64,000 nt of DNA from Billgrantia lactosivorans (GCF_003254665.1 NZ_QHGY01000001.1:868001-932000); one strand, 5' to 3'. Positions 7,378 through 19,764 are shown, counted from the stretch's first letter. Notes: a model not told the origin generated them from the letters alone. Translations and numbers: made by a program.

Positions 7378-9657
7378 TCAATGGCGCGATTCTACCGCAT
7401 GGCACCTGCCTTCGACACCGCCGCGGCGCCAGGGCATGCCGCGCACGGCGGCGGGTTCGACCCCCTCCTCACGGCCGAGCCAGAAGGTCACGGCGCCATC
7501 CAGGGCGGTGTTCCACTGGCAGCTGCCGGCGCGGCGGAAGCGCCGCACCACCTCGTCGTGGGGATGCCCGAAGGCACCGTGGCGGGCCGCACTGTAGATC
7601 ACGTGTCGCGGGCTCAGCCACTGCACCAGCTGCGGCCCCGAGCTGGTGCGGCTGCCATGGTGCCCGGCCACCAGCAGGGTGACCGGCCGCGCCACGTCGA
7701 GCAGGAACAGGCGCTCGATCTCGCGGCCGACGTCGCCGGTGATCAGCAGCCGGTCGCGCCCGGCCGTCACTTGCAGCACGCAGGAGCGATCGTTGTCGGC
7801 GAGGTGCGCCACCTCCGCGGGCGGCCACAGCACGCGGTACGCCACGCCGTCCCGACGCCAGGCCTGGCCGCGCCGGCAGCTTTCGAACGGCACGCCGATC
7901 GACTCGCCGGGTGGCGCCAGGTACCTCCCCACCCGGTGCTGCTCGGCCAGCTCGGCAAGCCCTCCGGCATGATCGAGATCGCCGTGGCTGATCATCACCT
8001 CCTCGAAGCGCTGCCCCGCCGGCCACAACGAACGCAGCGGCGCGTACCCCGAGGCGAAGCGGGGCCCGGCATCGTAGAGCAAGCGGTAAGTGGCGCTGCG
8101 CAGTTCGATCAGCTGTCCCTGGCCGACGTCCTGCACCCTGACCCGCAGGACGCCCGGCTCGGGCAGCGGCGCCGTCAGCCCCAGCATGGCGGGCACCAGC
8201 AGCAGCGTGGCCCCCAGGCGCAGCGCCCTGGCCAGGCCGGGCAGCGCCCACAGCACGGCCACGAGGCCGAGCATCAGGGCCAGCGGCAGCACCTGCTCCG
8301 GCGAGGGCCACCACAGCGGCAGACGTTCCACGGCCAGCGCCAGCAGGCCTACCAATAGCCGCGTGACATGCCCGAAGAGCCACCAGCAGGCAGCCCCGAG
8401 GTAGGGCAAGGGCGCGAACAGCCAGCCCAGCAGGCCGAGCGGCACCAGCACGAGACTCACCAGCGGCACCGCCACCAGGTTGACCAGCGGCGCCGCCGGT
8501 GCCAGCCGGGCGAACGCCAGCAGCACGGCGGCGGCCATCAGCGGTGCCAGCAGCAGCTGGGTGCGCACCAGTCCCCAGCTCCAGCCGGAGACGCCCCGGG
8601 GGCGCGGGCGTCCCTGCCAGATCAGGATCAGCAACGCCACGGCCAGGAACGACAGCCACAGCCCGGGGCGCCAGGCCGACAGCGGATCGATCAGCACCAC
8701 CAGCCCCAGGGCGAGCCACCAGGCCTGCCACGGCCCGGGGGCATGGCGCCCGCTAGCCACCCACAGCCCGACCAGGGTCATGAGCATGGCGCGCATGGCC
8801 GGGGGCTGCAGCCCCGCCAGCCAGGCGTAGCCGACGGCGGCGACGCCGGCCAGCCACCACGGCCATACCGCCATGCGCCAGCGCCGCGGCACGAGCAGCC
8901 GGGCCAACGCGCGCGCCACCAGCAGCGTGAAGGTGGCGACCAGCCCGACGTGCAGGCCGGAAATCACCACCAGGTGGGTCGTACCGCTGGCGTTGAGCAG
9001 CTCCCAGTCGTCGCGCGCAAGCCGTTCGCCTGCCCCCAGGGTCAGCGCCGCCAGCCAGCGCCGGGTCTGCGGGGCTAACTCCCGTGCGTCGAGATGCTCG
9101 AGCGCCCGCTGGCGCAGCGTTGTCGGTGCCGCCGCCAGCCGCTCGGCCGCCGGCTCGCTGCGCACGTAGCCGGTGGCCTGGATGCCCTCGCGCCACAGCC
9201 AGGCGCCATAGTCGAACGTCCCGGGATTGGCGAAGCCCGCCGGCGGCCTCAGCCGCACGGTCATCGCCCAGCACTCGCCCGGCTCGATCGCGGGCGCCTC
9301 GAAGAAGCTCAAGCGCACCCGGCGCAGGGAGTCGCACGGCAGCCTGGCGGGTTCCCTGGGCCGGCACGCCTCGACGCGCACCATCAGGCGGCTGAGCCGC
9401 CCCTCCTCCTCGACGGATTCGACGTGTCCCACCAGGGCGAGATCGGCCCGCAGCAGCCCGTCGGGCAGCACGGCGCCCCTGGCCAGCAGCACCTGGGTCG
9501 CCGCCAAGGCGATCACCGCCGCCAGGGCAAGCGCCCGCCAATCGCCTCGGGCAATCAGACACAGCAGGACCAGGGCCCAGACCTCGACCAGCCCCGACGG
9601 CGCCCACCCCCCCAACGCCACGCCGGCGAGCCCCGCCAGCGCCAGCGGCATTGCCAT
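7378..9657 (-). CDS. comEC: DNA internalization/competence protein ComEC/Rec2
   Basis: Inner-membrane channel for single-stranded DNA uptake during natural transformation. Order: hydrophobic N-terminus, a soluble OB-fold/DUF4131 domain, a multi-helix competence domain starting near LVVISGLHVGL, and a C-terminal metallo-beta-lactamase domain with SHGDLDHAGG, ITGDVGRE and AGHHGS. About 760 aa, full length. The start is uncertain: the ATG at 9657 has GAGGGAG upstream, but a GTG at 9669 and an ATG at 9708 are also in frame. Whether the strain is competent cannot be judged from one gene. Confidence 0.9.
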   Translation of the reverse strand: MAMPLALAGLAGVALGGWAPSGLVEVWALVLLCLIARGDWRALALAAVIALAATQVLLARGAVLPDGLLRADLALVGHVESVEEEGRLSRLMVRVEACRPREPARLPCDSLRRVRLSFFEAPAIEPGECWAMTVRLRPPAGFANPGTFDYGAWLWREGIQATGYVRSEPAAERLAAAPTTLRQRALEHLDARELAPQTRRWLAALTLGAGERLARDDWELLNASGTTHLVVISGLHVGLVATFTLLVARALARLLVPRRWRMAVWPWWLAGVAAVGYAWLAGLQPPAMRAMLMTLVGLWVASGRHAPGPWQAWWLALGLVVLIDPLSAWRPGLWLSFLAVALLILIWQGRPRPRGVSGWSWGLVRTQLLLAPLMAAAVLLAFARLAPAAPLVNLVAVPLVSLVLVPLGLLGWLFAPLPYLGAACWWLFGHVTRLLVGLLALAVERLPLWWPSPEQVLPLALMLGLVAVLWALPGLARALRLGATLLLVPAMLGLTAPLPEPGVLRVRVQDVGQGQLIELRSATYRLLYDAGPRFASGYAPLRSLWPAGQRFEEVMISHGDLDHAGGLAELAEQHRVGRYLAPPGESIGVPFESCRRGQAWRRDGVAYRVLWPPAEVAHLADNDRSCVLQVTAGRDRLLITGDVGREIERLFLLDVARPVTLLVAGHHGSRTSSGPQLVQWLSPRHVIYSAARHGAFGHPHDEVVRRFRRAGSCQWNTALDGAVTFWLGREEGVEPAAVRGMPWRRGGVEGRCHAVESRH

Positions 9658-9796
9658 GCCCAGTCGCACTCCCTCGCCCCCTTCCTCACCGCCCCTGGCC
9701 CGACGCATCCGTTGAGCCGCCTTCCACCCCCGACATGGCGGGCCCCCTCCCATACATGGATAATACCCGGGTCCCGAAGCCGCGAGCCAACCCGAC

Positions 9797-10336
9797 ATGC
9801 CGCGCCGATTCCTGCAGCGCTACATGCCCAATCCCGAGACGCTCAGGCGCCAGCGTTCGCTGCGCTTCATGCGCGGCATGATCGGCGATCCCGGGCTGTG
9901 GGCGCTCTCCCGTCGCACGGTGGCCAACGCCTTCTCCGTGGGTCTGTTCAGCGCCATGCTGCCGATACCCTGCCAGATGGCGGTCGCCGCCGTCGGTGCC
10001 TGGCTGTTGCGCTGCAACCTGCCGCTCTCGGTGGGGCTGGTATGGATCACCAACCCCTTGACCATGCCGCTGGTCTTCTACGGCAACTACCGGATCGGCG
10101 CCTGGCTGATGGACACCCCGGCGCGAGAGGCGCCGGCGCGCATCTCGACCCATTGGATCGCGGAGCGCATGGCCAGCATCCTGCCCGCCCTGGCCCTGGG
10201 GTCGGTGGCAACGGCCGTGGTGCTGGCCATCGTGGTGAACCTGGTGGTGCGCCTGGCCTGGCGCTGGCACATCTCGCGCAGCTGGAAGCGGCGCGGCATG
10301 AAGCGCCGACTGCGTCGCCGCGAGATGACCGACTGA
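9797..10336 (+). CDS. DUF2062 membrane protein
   Basis: A 179-aa protein with a basic N-terminus and two or three hydrophobic segments, including TVANAFSVGLFSAMLPIPCQMAVAA and LALGSVATAVVLAIVVNLVV, joined by the family motif WITNPLTMPLVFYGNYRIG. The C-terminus is very basic (SRSWKRRGMKRRLRRRE) and probably cytoplasmic. DUF2062 proteins have no settled function. It sits between comEC and lolD on the opposite strand, a place I recall it also holding in Pseudomonas. The 139 bp between it and comEC should contain promoters for both. Confidence 0.85.
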   Translation: MPRRFLQRYMPNPETLRRQRSLRFMRGMIGDPGLWALSRRTVANAFSVGLFSAMLPIPCQMAVAAVGAWLLRCNLPLSVGLVWITNPLTMPLVFYGNYRIGAWLMDTPAREAPARISTHWIAERMASILPALALGSVATAVVLAIVVNLVVRLAWRWHISRSWKRRGMKRRLRRREMTD

Positions 10337-10356
10337 GCCCCTTGGGCAAGGGGCTC
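10335..10356. terminator. Hairpin between convergent DUF2062 gene and lolD
   Basis: GAGCCCCTT-GGGC-AAGGGGCTC forms a perfect 9-bp stem that begins inside the DUF2062 stop codon. There is no T-run on either side, so it is at best a weak bidirectional terminator or an mRNA-end stabiliser. Confidence 0.4.
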
Positions 10357-10391
10357 GGAAGGGGGGGCGCAGCCTGGCGGCCGCTTCGACC

Positions 10392-11126
10392 TCAGGCCTG
10401 CTCGGTGAGACGCCCCCCGTCCAGGCGCAGCACGCGGTCCTGGTGGGCGGCGAGTGAGGGGTCGTGGGTCACCACCACGAAGGCACAGTCGATGGTGCGC
10501 GCCAGCTCGTCCATCAGCGCCAGGATGCTGGCGGCGGTGGCCTGGTCCAGGTTGCCGGTCGGCTCGTCCATCAACACCAGGCTGGGGTCGGTGACCAGCG
10601 CCCTGGCGATGGCCACCCGCTGGCGTTCGCCGCCCGAGAGTTCGCCCGGCTTGTGGTCGGCGCGATGCGCGATGCCGACCCTCTCCAGCAGCACGCGGGC
10701 CTGCGACTCGGCAGCCTTCTTGCGCAGACCGCGGATGATCAGCGGCAGGGCGGCGTTCTCCAGTGCGGTGAACTCGGCGAGCAGGTGGTGGAACTGGTAG
10801 ACGAAGCCGATATGCCGGTTGCGGAACTTGCCCAGCGCCGCCTCGCCCAGGTCGAGCAGGGATTCGCCGGCGATCGCCACCTCGCCGCGCGTGGGGCGGT
10901 CCAGCCCCCCGAGCAGGTTGAGCAGCGTCGTCTTGCCCGACCCTGAACTGCCCACCACCGCGATCCGCTCCCCGGCGCGCACCTCGAGGGAGAGGCCGTC
11001 GAGCACGGTGACGTCCTGAGGCCCCTCGCGGTAGATGCGGGTCAGGTTGCGGCAGGCCAGCATCACCCTGCCGCTGGCGGTACGCTGCATCAGGCTCTCG
11101 TGGTTCGCGGTGGCCGAATCACTCAT
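10392..11126 (-). CDS. lolD: Lipoprotein-releasing ABC transporter ATPase LolD
   Basis: Cytoplasmic ATPase that powers release of outer-membrane lipoproteins to LolA. Walker [13 protein letters not shown], signature LSGGERQR and Walker [13 protein letters not shown] are all intact, and the Lol/MacB-type region [22 protein letters not shown] is clear. 244 aa, slightly long through an N-terminal extension of about 20 residues. The ATG lies inside the end of the upstream permease gene (8-bp overlap ATGAGTGA), so the two are translationally coupled. Confidence 0.95.
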   Translation of the reverse strand: MSDSATANHESLMQRTASGRVMLACRNLTRIYREGPQDVTVLDGLSLEVRAGERIAVVGSSGSGKTTLLNLLGGLDRPTRGEVAIAGESLLDLGEAALGKFRNRHIGFVYQFHHLLAEFTALENAALPLIIRGLRKKAAESQARVLLERVGIAHRADHKPGELSGGERQRVAIARALVTDPSLVLMDEPTGNLDQATAASILALMDELARTIDCAFVVVTHDPSLAAHQDRVLRLDGGRLTEQA

Positions 11127-12360
11127 AGCGCAGTACCTCCGCGGGCTGCACGCGCGAGGCGCGCCAGGCCGGATAGAGAGTGGACAGGAAGGTCAGGCCG
11201 AAGGCGGCGCCCACGATGTCGCGCACGTCGTCCCAGTGCAGGCGCGACGGCAGGTCGCTGATGAAGTAGACGCCGGCATCGAGGAACTGGATGCCCAGTG
11301 TCGACTCGACCCAGCCGATCAGGTCGGAGACGGTCAGCGCCAGCAGGATGCCGAGCCCGACGCCGATGGCGATGCCGATCACGCCGATTGCCAGCCCCTG
11401 TACCACAAAGATACCCATGATCGAGCGCGGCGTGGCGCCGATGGTGCGCAGGATGGCGATATCGGCGTGCTTGTCGGTGACCACCATGACCAGGGTCGAG
11501 ACGATGTTGAAGGCGGCCACGGCAATGATCACGGTCAGCAGCAGCGCGATCATGCGCTTCTCCATCTGGATCGCCTGGAACAGGTTGCCATGGGAGAAGG
11601 TCCAGTCGATGCCGCGGTAATCGCTGCCCAGCTCGTTGACGATGGCGCGCGTCTCGGCACCGGCGGCGAACAGATCGTTGAGCTCCAGGCGCAGCCCCCC
11701 CACCGCATCGCCCAGTCGCGCCAGGGTCTGCATGTCCTCGATGTTGGCGTAGGCCAGGTTGGCGTCGAGGTCGGCGCCGACGCTGAAGATGCCGCTTACC
11801 GTGAAGCGCTTGAGGCGCGGGAATACCCCGGCCGGCGTGATCGACGCCTCGGGCACCAGCAGCGTGACCCGGTCGCCGACACCGACCCCCAGGTGGCGCG
11901 CCAGCAACGAGCCCAGCACGATGTTCCACTCGCCGGGCTGCAGGTCGTCGAGGCTGCCCTGGCGCATGTGGCGGCCGATGATCGAGACGCGATCCTCCCA
12001 CTCGGGATGGATGCCGTTGACCATCGCGCCCTCGTTGCGGCCGCTCACCGAAAACATGCCCTGCTGCTCGACGTAGGGCGCCGCGCCGATCACCCGCTCG
12101 CGCTGCATCAGCTGCTCGGCCAGGGCCTCCCATTCGACCAGCCCGCTGCGCGACTCGATCTTGGTGTGCGGCACCATGCCGAGGATGCGGGTGCGCAGCT
12201 CGTGGTCGAAGCCGTTCATCACCGAGAGCACCAGGATGAGTACCGCCACGCCCAGCATCAGGCCCAGCATGGAGGTCAAGGATATGAAGGAAATGAAATG
12301 GTTGCGGCGCTTGGCGCGCACGTAGCGCAACCCGATCAGCAGTGGCAGGCGGTCGAGCAT
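11119..12360 (-). CDS. Lipoprotein-releasing ABC transporter permease (LolC/LolE family)
   Basis: A 413-aa permease with an N-terminal helix ([32 protein letters not shown]), a large periplasmic domain, and three C-terminal helices with the FtsX-like signature ([21 protein letters not shown], then [18 protein letters not shown]). Start ATG at 12360, with AAGGAA 7 bases upstream. It is the only Lol permease beside lolD: the gene after lolD is DUF2062 on the other strand. It may therefore work as a homodimer (LolF type), unless a second permease lies elsewhere in the genome. Confidence 0.92.
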   Translation of the reverse strand: MLDRLPLLIGLRYVRAKRRNHFISFISLTSMLGLMLGVAVLILVLSVMNGFDHELRTRILGMVPHTKIESRSGLVEWEALAEQLMQRERVIGAAPYVEQQGMFSVSGRNEGAMVNGIHPEWEDRVSIIGRHMRQGSLDDLQPGEWNIVLGSLLARHLGVGVGDRVTLLVPEASITPAGVFPRLKRFTVSGIFSVGADLDANLAYANIEDMQTLARLGDAVGGLRLELNDLFAAGAETRAIVNELGSDYRGIDWTFSHGNLFQAIQMEKRMIALLLTVIIAVAAFNIVSTLVMVVTDKHADIAILRTIGATPRSIMGIFVVQGLAIGVIGIAIGVGLGILLALTVSDLIGWVESTLGIQFLDAGVYFISDLPSRLHWDDVRDIVGAAFGLTFLSTLYPAWRASRVQPAEVLRYE

Positions 12361-12438
12361 CTTCGCGTTCCTTGTCAGAGGAGGCCATGGTACGGTTTTT
12401 TGCGTCGCACTGCATCGGCTGCGTGTGGATACCGCTAC

Positions 12439-12467
12439 TTGCAACATGGGCGGTACGCACCTACATT
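12439..12467 (+). promoter_or_regulatory. Predicted sigma-70 promoter of aguA-aguB
   Basis: TTGCAA (12439-12444), a 17-bp spacer and TACATT (12462-12467), 55 bp before the aguA start. The match is moderate and based on sequence only. Confidence 0.45.
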
Positions 12468-12521
12468 GCGCCGACCCGGTGCCCGGCACCGTCTTGTGAC
12501 GCGACTCAAGAGGCTTCGTTC

Positions 12522-13583
12522 ATGGCCAACCGCCTGCTTCCCGAATGGCACCCGCAGGATGCCGTCCAGCTCACCTGGCCCGGCCCGACCAGCGACTGGG
12601 CGCCGCTGCTCGAACGCATCGAGGCCACCCTGGAAGCGATGGTGGTGGCCATCGCGCGCTACCAGCAGGTGCTGATCGCGGTGCCCGACGCCGCCACCCG
12701 TGCCCACCTCGCGCAGCGCTTCGCCAACCTGGGGGTCGACGCCAAGCGCCTGCACCTGGTCGTCGCCGAGGCCGACGACACCTGGGCCCGCGACCATGGC
12801 CCCATCACCATCGAGCGCGACGGCAGCCCCGTGCTGCTCGACTACGTCTTCACCGGCTGGGGCGGCAAGTTCGAGGCCGCTCGCGACGACCGGCTGACCC
12901 GCCGCCTGGCCGAGGCCGGTGCCTATGGCTGCCCGGTCGAGCGCCGTGAGATCGTGCTCGAGGGCGGCGCCATCGACACCGACGGCGAAGGTACCCTGCT
13001 CACCACCGAGGCCTGCCTGCTCAACCCCAACCGCAACCCGCAGCTCGACCGCGAGGCGGTGGAGGCCCTGCTCAGGGCCGACTTCGGCGCCGAGCGGGTG
13101 CTGTGGTTGACCCACGGGCACCTCGAGGGCGACGACACCGACAGCCACGTCGACACCCTGGCACGCTTCTGCGACCCGACCACCATCGCCTACGTGCGCT
13201 GCGACGACGAATCCGATCCGCACTACCCGGCCCTGGCCGCCATGGAGGCCGAGCTCGAGGCGCTGCGTCGAGCCGACGGCGAGCCCTACCGCCTGGTGCC
13301 GCTGCCCTGGCCCCGCCCCTGCTTCGACCCGGTGGACGGGCATCGGCTGCCGGCGACCTATGCCAACTTCCTGATCGTGAACTCGGCGGTGCTGGTGCCT
13401 GTCTATGGCGATGCCGCCGACAGCCGCGCGCTGGCCGCCCTGGCCGCCGCCTTTCCCGGCCGCGACATCGTGCCGATCGACTGCCTCAGCGTGATCCGCC
13501 AGCATGGCAGCCTGCACTGCCTGACCATGCAACTTCCCCGGGGCACCCTGAACGTCGCCACACAGCAAGGAGAAACTCGATGA
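12522..13583 (+). CDS. aguA: Agmatine deiminase
   Basis: Hydrolyses agmatine to N-carbamoylputrescine and ammonia in the cytoplasm, the first step of the agmatine route to putrescine. It belongs to the Porphyromonas-type peptidyl-arginine deiminase family. Visible signatures are DDTWARDHGP (substrate carboxylates), the catalytic His region in DSHVDTLARF, and the nucleophile Cys333 in SLHCLTMQLP; 353 aa. The start at 12522 has AAGAGG 8 bases upstream. Its stop overlaps the aguB start by 4 bp. Divergent from the lol pair. Confidence 0.93.
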   Translation: MANRLLPEWHPQDAVQLTWPGPTSDWAPLLERIEATLEAMVVAIARYQQVLIAVPDAATRAHLAQRFANLGVDAKRLHLVVAEADDTWARDHGPITIERDGSPVLLDYVFTGWGGKFEAARDDRLTRRLAEAGAYGCPVERREIVLEGGAIDTDGEGTLLTTEACLLNPNRNPQLDREAVEALLRADFGAERVLWLTHGHLEGDDTDSHVDTLARFCDPTTIAYVRCDDESDPHYPALAAMEAELEALRRADGEPYRLVPLPWPRPCFDPVDGHRLPATYANFLIVNSAVLVPVYGDAADSRALAALAAAFPGRDIVPIDCLSVIRQHGSLHCLTMQLPRGTLNVATQQGETR

Positions 13584-14482
13584 CCCGCACCCTCAAGGTC
13601 GGCCTGGTCCAGCAACCCGCCTGGCCGGACAAGGAGCGCAGCCTGGCGGAGAGCGAAGCCGGGGTACGCGAACTGGCGGCCGCCGGCGCCGAGCTGGTAC
13701 TGCTCCAGGAGCTGCATGCCACGCACTACTTCTGCCAGTACGAGGACACCGAACTGTTCGACCTGGCCGAGCCGCTGGACGGCCCCACCGGCCGGCGCCT
13801 GGCGGCACTCGCCGCGGAGCTCGACATCGTGCTGGTCGGCTCGCTGTTCGAGCGTCGCGCCCCGGGCCTGTACCACAACACCGCCGTGGTCTACGATCGC
13901 GACCGCGGTCAGGTAGGCCTCTATCGCAAGATGCACATTCCCGACGATCCCGGCTTCTACGAGAAGTTCTACTTCGCCCCGGGCGACCAGGACGACAGCC
14001 GCAGGCAGGGCTTCCAGCCCATCGACACCTCGGTGGGCCGTCTGGGGCTGTTGGTCTGCTGGGATCAGTGGTACCCCGAGGCGGCGCGACTGATGGCGCT
14101 GGCCGGTGCCGAAGTGCTGCTCTACCCCACCGCCATCGGCTGGAGCCCCGCCGACGACGACGGCGAGAAGGCGCGCCAGAAGGAGGCCTGGACGCTGATC
14201 CAGCGCAGCCACGCGGTGGCCAACGGGGTGCCGGTGATCGTCGCCAACCGCGTCGGCCACGAGCCGGACCACTCGGGCGTCGGCGACGGTATCGACTTCT
14301 GGGGCGGCAGTTTCGTCGCCGGCCCCCAGGGCGAGCTGCTGGCCCACGCCGGCAGCGAGGCCGAACGCCTGCTGGTAACGCTCGACATGAGTCGCGGCGA
14401 GGACGTGCGGCGCATCTGGCCCTACCTGCGCGACCGTCGCATCGACGCCTATGGCGACCTGACCCGGCGTTATAGAGACTGA
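13580..14482 (+). CDS. aguB: N-carbamoylputrescine amidase
   Basis: Nitrilase-superfamily enzyme that splits N-carbamoylputrescine to putrescine, CO2 and ammonia, finishing the pathway begun by the adjacent deiminase. The Glu44-Lys117-Cys160 triad is visible in LLQELH, YRKMHIPDD and LVCWDQWYPE. FYFAPGD and the FWGGSFVAGPQGE strand are typical of AguB. 300 aa; the start overlaps aguA (ATGA) with AAGGAG 7 bases upstream. Confidence 0.94.
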   Translation: MTRTLKVGLVQQPAWPDKERSLAESEAGVRELAAAGAELVLLQELHATHYFCQYEDTELFDLAEPLDGPTGRRLAALAAELDIVLVGSLFERRAPGLYHNTAVVYDRDRGQVGLYRKMHIPDDPGFYEKFYFAPGDQDDSRRQGFQPIDTSVGRLGLLVCWDQWYPEAARLMALAGAEVLLYPTAIGWSPADDDGEKARQKEAWTLIQRSHAVANGVPVIVANRVGHEPDHSGVGDGIDFWGGSFVAGPQGELLAHAGSEAERLLVTLDMSRGEDVRRIWPYLRDRRIDAYGDLTRRYRD

Positions 14483-14535
14483 AAGACTCGCGGCGGGTGG
14501 CCGTGCGAGGCCTGCGAGCGATTCTGCCAGAGCGC

Positions 14536-14640
14536 CGATGCAAACGAGCCGGGCAGCGGCGATCGACAGGGACGTCGATCGAGGGGAAGCAAGAGGGACC
14601 TTGTTCTTCCCCGACGCGTCGCCCGGCTCGTGACGCATCG
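14536..14640. repeat. Long imperfect inverted repeat between convergent aguB and mutT
   Basis: The arms CGATGC..ACGAGCCGGGC (14536-14555) and GCCCGGCTCGT..GCATCG (14621-14640) are imperfectly complementary, and an inner pair GGAAGCAAG / CTTGTTCTTCC (about 14585-14610) can extend the structure. The result is a roughly 105-nt stem-loop with no T-run. It could be a repetitive extragenic palindrome or an RNA structure at the mRNA 3' ends. I see nothing else in the 210-bp gap. Confidence 0.5.
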
Positions 14641-14692
14641 GGGTTCAGGTCTGGCGCAAGCGAGCCATGCCCGCGCGGCCAATGGCTGGCAC

Positions 14693-15661
14693 TCAGGCGT
14701 CCGGCGCTTTCCAGAAGTCGCGAATCGAGGCGATGCCCTGGGCGCCCACGGCGCGGGCGTGGTTGGCATCGAAGCGGGTCATGCCCCCCAGCGCGAACAC
14801 CGGCATGGCGGCGCGCTCCACCAGCTGCTGGAAGTCGTGCCAGCCCATCGGCGCCACCTCGGGGTGCGACGGCGTGGTGCGCAGCGGCGACAGGGTGACG
14901 AAGTCGCAGCCGATGCGGGCCGCCTGGCCGAGCTGCTGGCGGTCGTGGGTCGACGCCGACAGCCACTTGGCCTCGGCGATGGGGCGACGCTCGAGGCTCA
15001 CCAGCCGCTCGCTGGTGAGATGGACGCCGTCGGCATCGACCCGCTCCAGCAGTTCGGGCTCCGCGTTGAGCAGCAGACGCGCACCGTGCCGGTGACAGAG
15101 CGCCAGGGCGCGCTCGGCGCGTGCCAGGTAGGCCGTCTCGTCGAGCGTCTTGGCACGCAGCTGGACCAGGCGCACGCGGTCCTCCACCAGGGCCCGCTCC
15201 AGGCAGGCGTCGAAGAGGCCCTCGTCGCCCTCTTCGTCGGTGATCAGGTACTCGGTCGGCAGCATCACCGCCTGCAGGATCGGCAGGTTGGCCGCAGGGA
15301 ACGGGTAGTTGACCAGCTCGTCGAGCGGCACCCAGCGCACCGCCTGCCCTTCGCGCCCGAACGGCTCGCCGCTGAACTCGTGCACCTGCCAGACGTCGAG
15401 CAGGATGTGCTTGTCAGGGTACTCGTGGTGCACGCGAATCAGCGGCTGGGCACGCCGGATCTCGACCCCGAGCTCCTCGTGGAGCTCACGCTTCAGCCCT
15501 TCCAGGCCAGTCTCGTAGGGCGCCAGCTTGCCGCCGGGAAACTCCCACAGCCCACCATGGTCGACGTTGGAGGGGCGGCGGGCGATCAGCGCCTTCCGGC
15601 CATCGCTGCTGAGGATGGCGGCAGCCGCCACGTGCACCCTTCTCTTCACCATTACGTTCAT
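14693..15661 (-). CDS. mutT: Nudix hydrolase (MutT) fused to a thiamine-phosphate-synthase-like domain
   Basis: A 322-aa fusion. Residues about 1-130 are a Nudix domain with an intact box (GGKLAPYETGLEGLKRELHEELG reduced to its key residues: G, E, then REL-EE-G), expected to clean 8-oxo-dGTP from the nucleotide pool. Residues about 140-320 have the ThiE fold (VQLRAKTL, ADGVHL, LSASTHD, FALGGM), but the usual ND, GQ and TK positions of thiamine phosphate synthase are changed, so synthase activity is doubtful. The fusion occurs in Pseudomonas next to argJ-secA. The start may be 15661 (TAGGAG close upstream) or the ATG at 15652. Confidence 0.9.
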   Translation of the reverse strand: MNVMVKRRVHVAAAAILSSDGRKALIARRPSNVDHGGLWEFPGGKLAPYETGLEGLKRELHEELGVEIRRAQPLIRVHHEYPDKHILLDVWQVHEFSGEPFGREGQAVRWVPLDELVNYPFPAANLPILQAVMLPTEYLITDEEGDEGLFDACLERALVEDRVRLVQLRAKTLDETAYLARAERALALCHRHGARLLLNAEPELLERVDADGVHLTSERLVSLERRPIAEAKWLSASTHDRQQLGQAARIGCDFVTLSPLRTTPSHPEVAPMGWHDFQQLVERAAMPVFALGGMTRFDANHARAVGAQGIASIRDFWKAPDA

Positions 15662-15732
15662 TGACTCCTACCCGCTTGTCCCGCACCGTCATGCGCGCTG
15701 CGAGGGTGATGTTCTTGCGTCGCGGCCGTGTC

Positions 15733-16962
15733 CTAGCTGCGATAGTCGGCGTTGATGCTGACGTAGTCGTGCGACAGGTCCGAGGTCCACACCGTGGCGC
15801 TCTCGCTGCCGCGTCCCAGCGCGATGCGGATGCCGATCTCCTCCTCTCGCATCACGCGGCTGCCCTGCTCCTCGGTATAGCCGGCGGCCCGGCCGCCGTG
15901 CTCCACCAGGCGCACGTCGCCCAGGTCGATGGTCACCCGCTCGACGTCGAAATCTCTCACCGGGGCCCGGCCCACCGCCGCCAGGATGCGCCCCCAGTTG
16001 GCGTCGGAGGCGTACAGCGCCGTCTTGACCAGCGGCGAGTGCGCCACGGTAAATCCCACCTCGAGCGCCTCCTCGCGGCTGGCCGCCTCGCAGACGTGCA
16101 GCGTGACGAACTTGGTGGCACCCTCGCCGTCGCGAATGATCGCCTGGGCCAGCTCGGTCATGACCCGCTGCAGGGCGTTGCGGAACACGGCGACCTGAGC
16201 GTCGCTGGCGACCGTCGCGCCACGCCCGGTGGCGATCAGCATGCAGGCATCGTTGGTCGAGGTGTCGCCGTCCACGGTGATGCAGTTGAACGAGCGATCC
16301 ACCGTCTCGCGCAGCAGCGTATCGAGCAGCGGCTGTTCGATGGCGGCGTCGGTGGCGACGAAGGCCAGCATGGTCGCCATGTTGGGCTTGATCATGCCCG
16401 AACCCTTGCTGATGCCGTTGATGGTCACCCGCTGCCCGTCCAACTCGAGGGTCGCGCTGGCCCCCTTGGGCCGCGTATCGGTGGTCAGGATGCCCTCCCC
16501 GGCCTGCCGCCACGCCTCGCCGTCGGTGCCCAGCGCCTCCAGTGCCGCCGGCAGGCCATCCAGCAGCCGCGGCATGGGCAGCGGCTCGCCGATCACCCCC
16601 GTGGAGAACGGCAGCACGCTGTCCTCCGGCACGCCGGCGAGCCGGGCCAGCTCGGCACAGGTCTCCCGGGCATCGCGCAAGCCGACCTCGCCGGTGCCGG
16701 CGTTGGCGTTGCCGGTATTGACGACCAGCAGCCGGGGGCCTTCGCCGCGGGACTGACAGGCCGCCAGGTGCTCCCTGGCCACGGTGACCGGCGCGGCGCA
16801 GAAGGCGTTGCGGGTGAAGCTTCCCGCCACCCGGGCAGCCTGGGGAATCTCGATCACCACCAGGTCGCGCCGCCCCGGCTTCTTGATGCCGGCCATGGCA
16901 GTGCCCAGGCGCAGCCCCTCGATGACCGGCATGGCCGGGAAACGTGTCTCACCCACTGCCAT
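15733..16962 (-). CDS. argJ: Glutamate N-acetyltransferase / amino-acid acetyltransferase ArgJ
   Basis: Bifunctional enzyme of the cyclic arginine pathway. It moves acetyl from N-acetylornithine to glutamate, and some members also use acetyl-CoA. The precursor cleaves itself before the Thr in the motif KGSGMIKPNMATML, here intact; SFNCITVDGDTSTND and the ANWGRI region are also typical. 409 aa. The ATG at 16962 has GAGGAG upstream; a GTG at 16980 is an alternative. It lies 60 bp after secA and before mutT on the same strand. Confidence 0.95.
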   Translation of the reverse strand: MAVGETRFPAMPVIEGLRLGTAMAGIKKPGRRDLVVIEIPQAARVAGSFTRNAFCAAPVTVAREHLAACQSRGEGPRLLVVNTGNANAGTGEVGLRDARETCAELARLAGVPEDSVLPFSTGVIGEPLPMPRLLDGLPAALEALGTDGEAWRQAGEGILTTDTRPKGASATLELDGQRVTINGISKGSGMIKPNMATMLAFVATDAAIEQPLLDTLLRETVDRSFNCITVDGDTSTNDACMLIATGRGATVASDAQVAVFRNALQRVMTELAQAIIRDGEGATKFVTLHVCEAASREEALEVGFTVAHSPLVKTALYASDANWGRILAAVGRAPVRDFDVERVTIDLGDVRLVEHGGRAAGYTEEQGSRVMREEEIGIRIALGRGSESATVWTSDLSHDYVSINADYRS

Positions 16963-17022
16963 GGCTACTCTACTCCTCACGTGGTTGGGGCGAGCGCCGC
17001 GTCGGGCGCCTCGCCTCAGGTC

Positions 17023-19764
<2,742 letters not shown>

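Noticed and set aside
9658-9798. Longer ComEC N-terminus reaching 9798
   Set aside because: The extra residues (GPGYYPCMGGGPP and similar) are not membrane-like or conserved-looking and would run into the region opposite the DUF2062 promoter.
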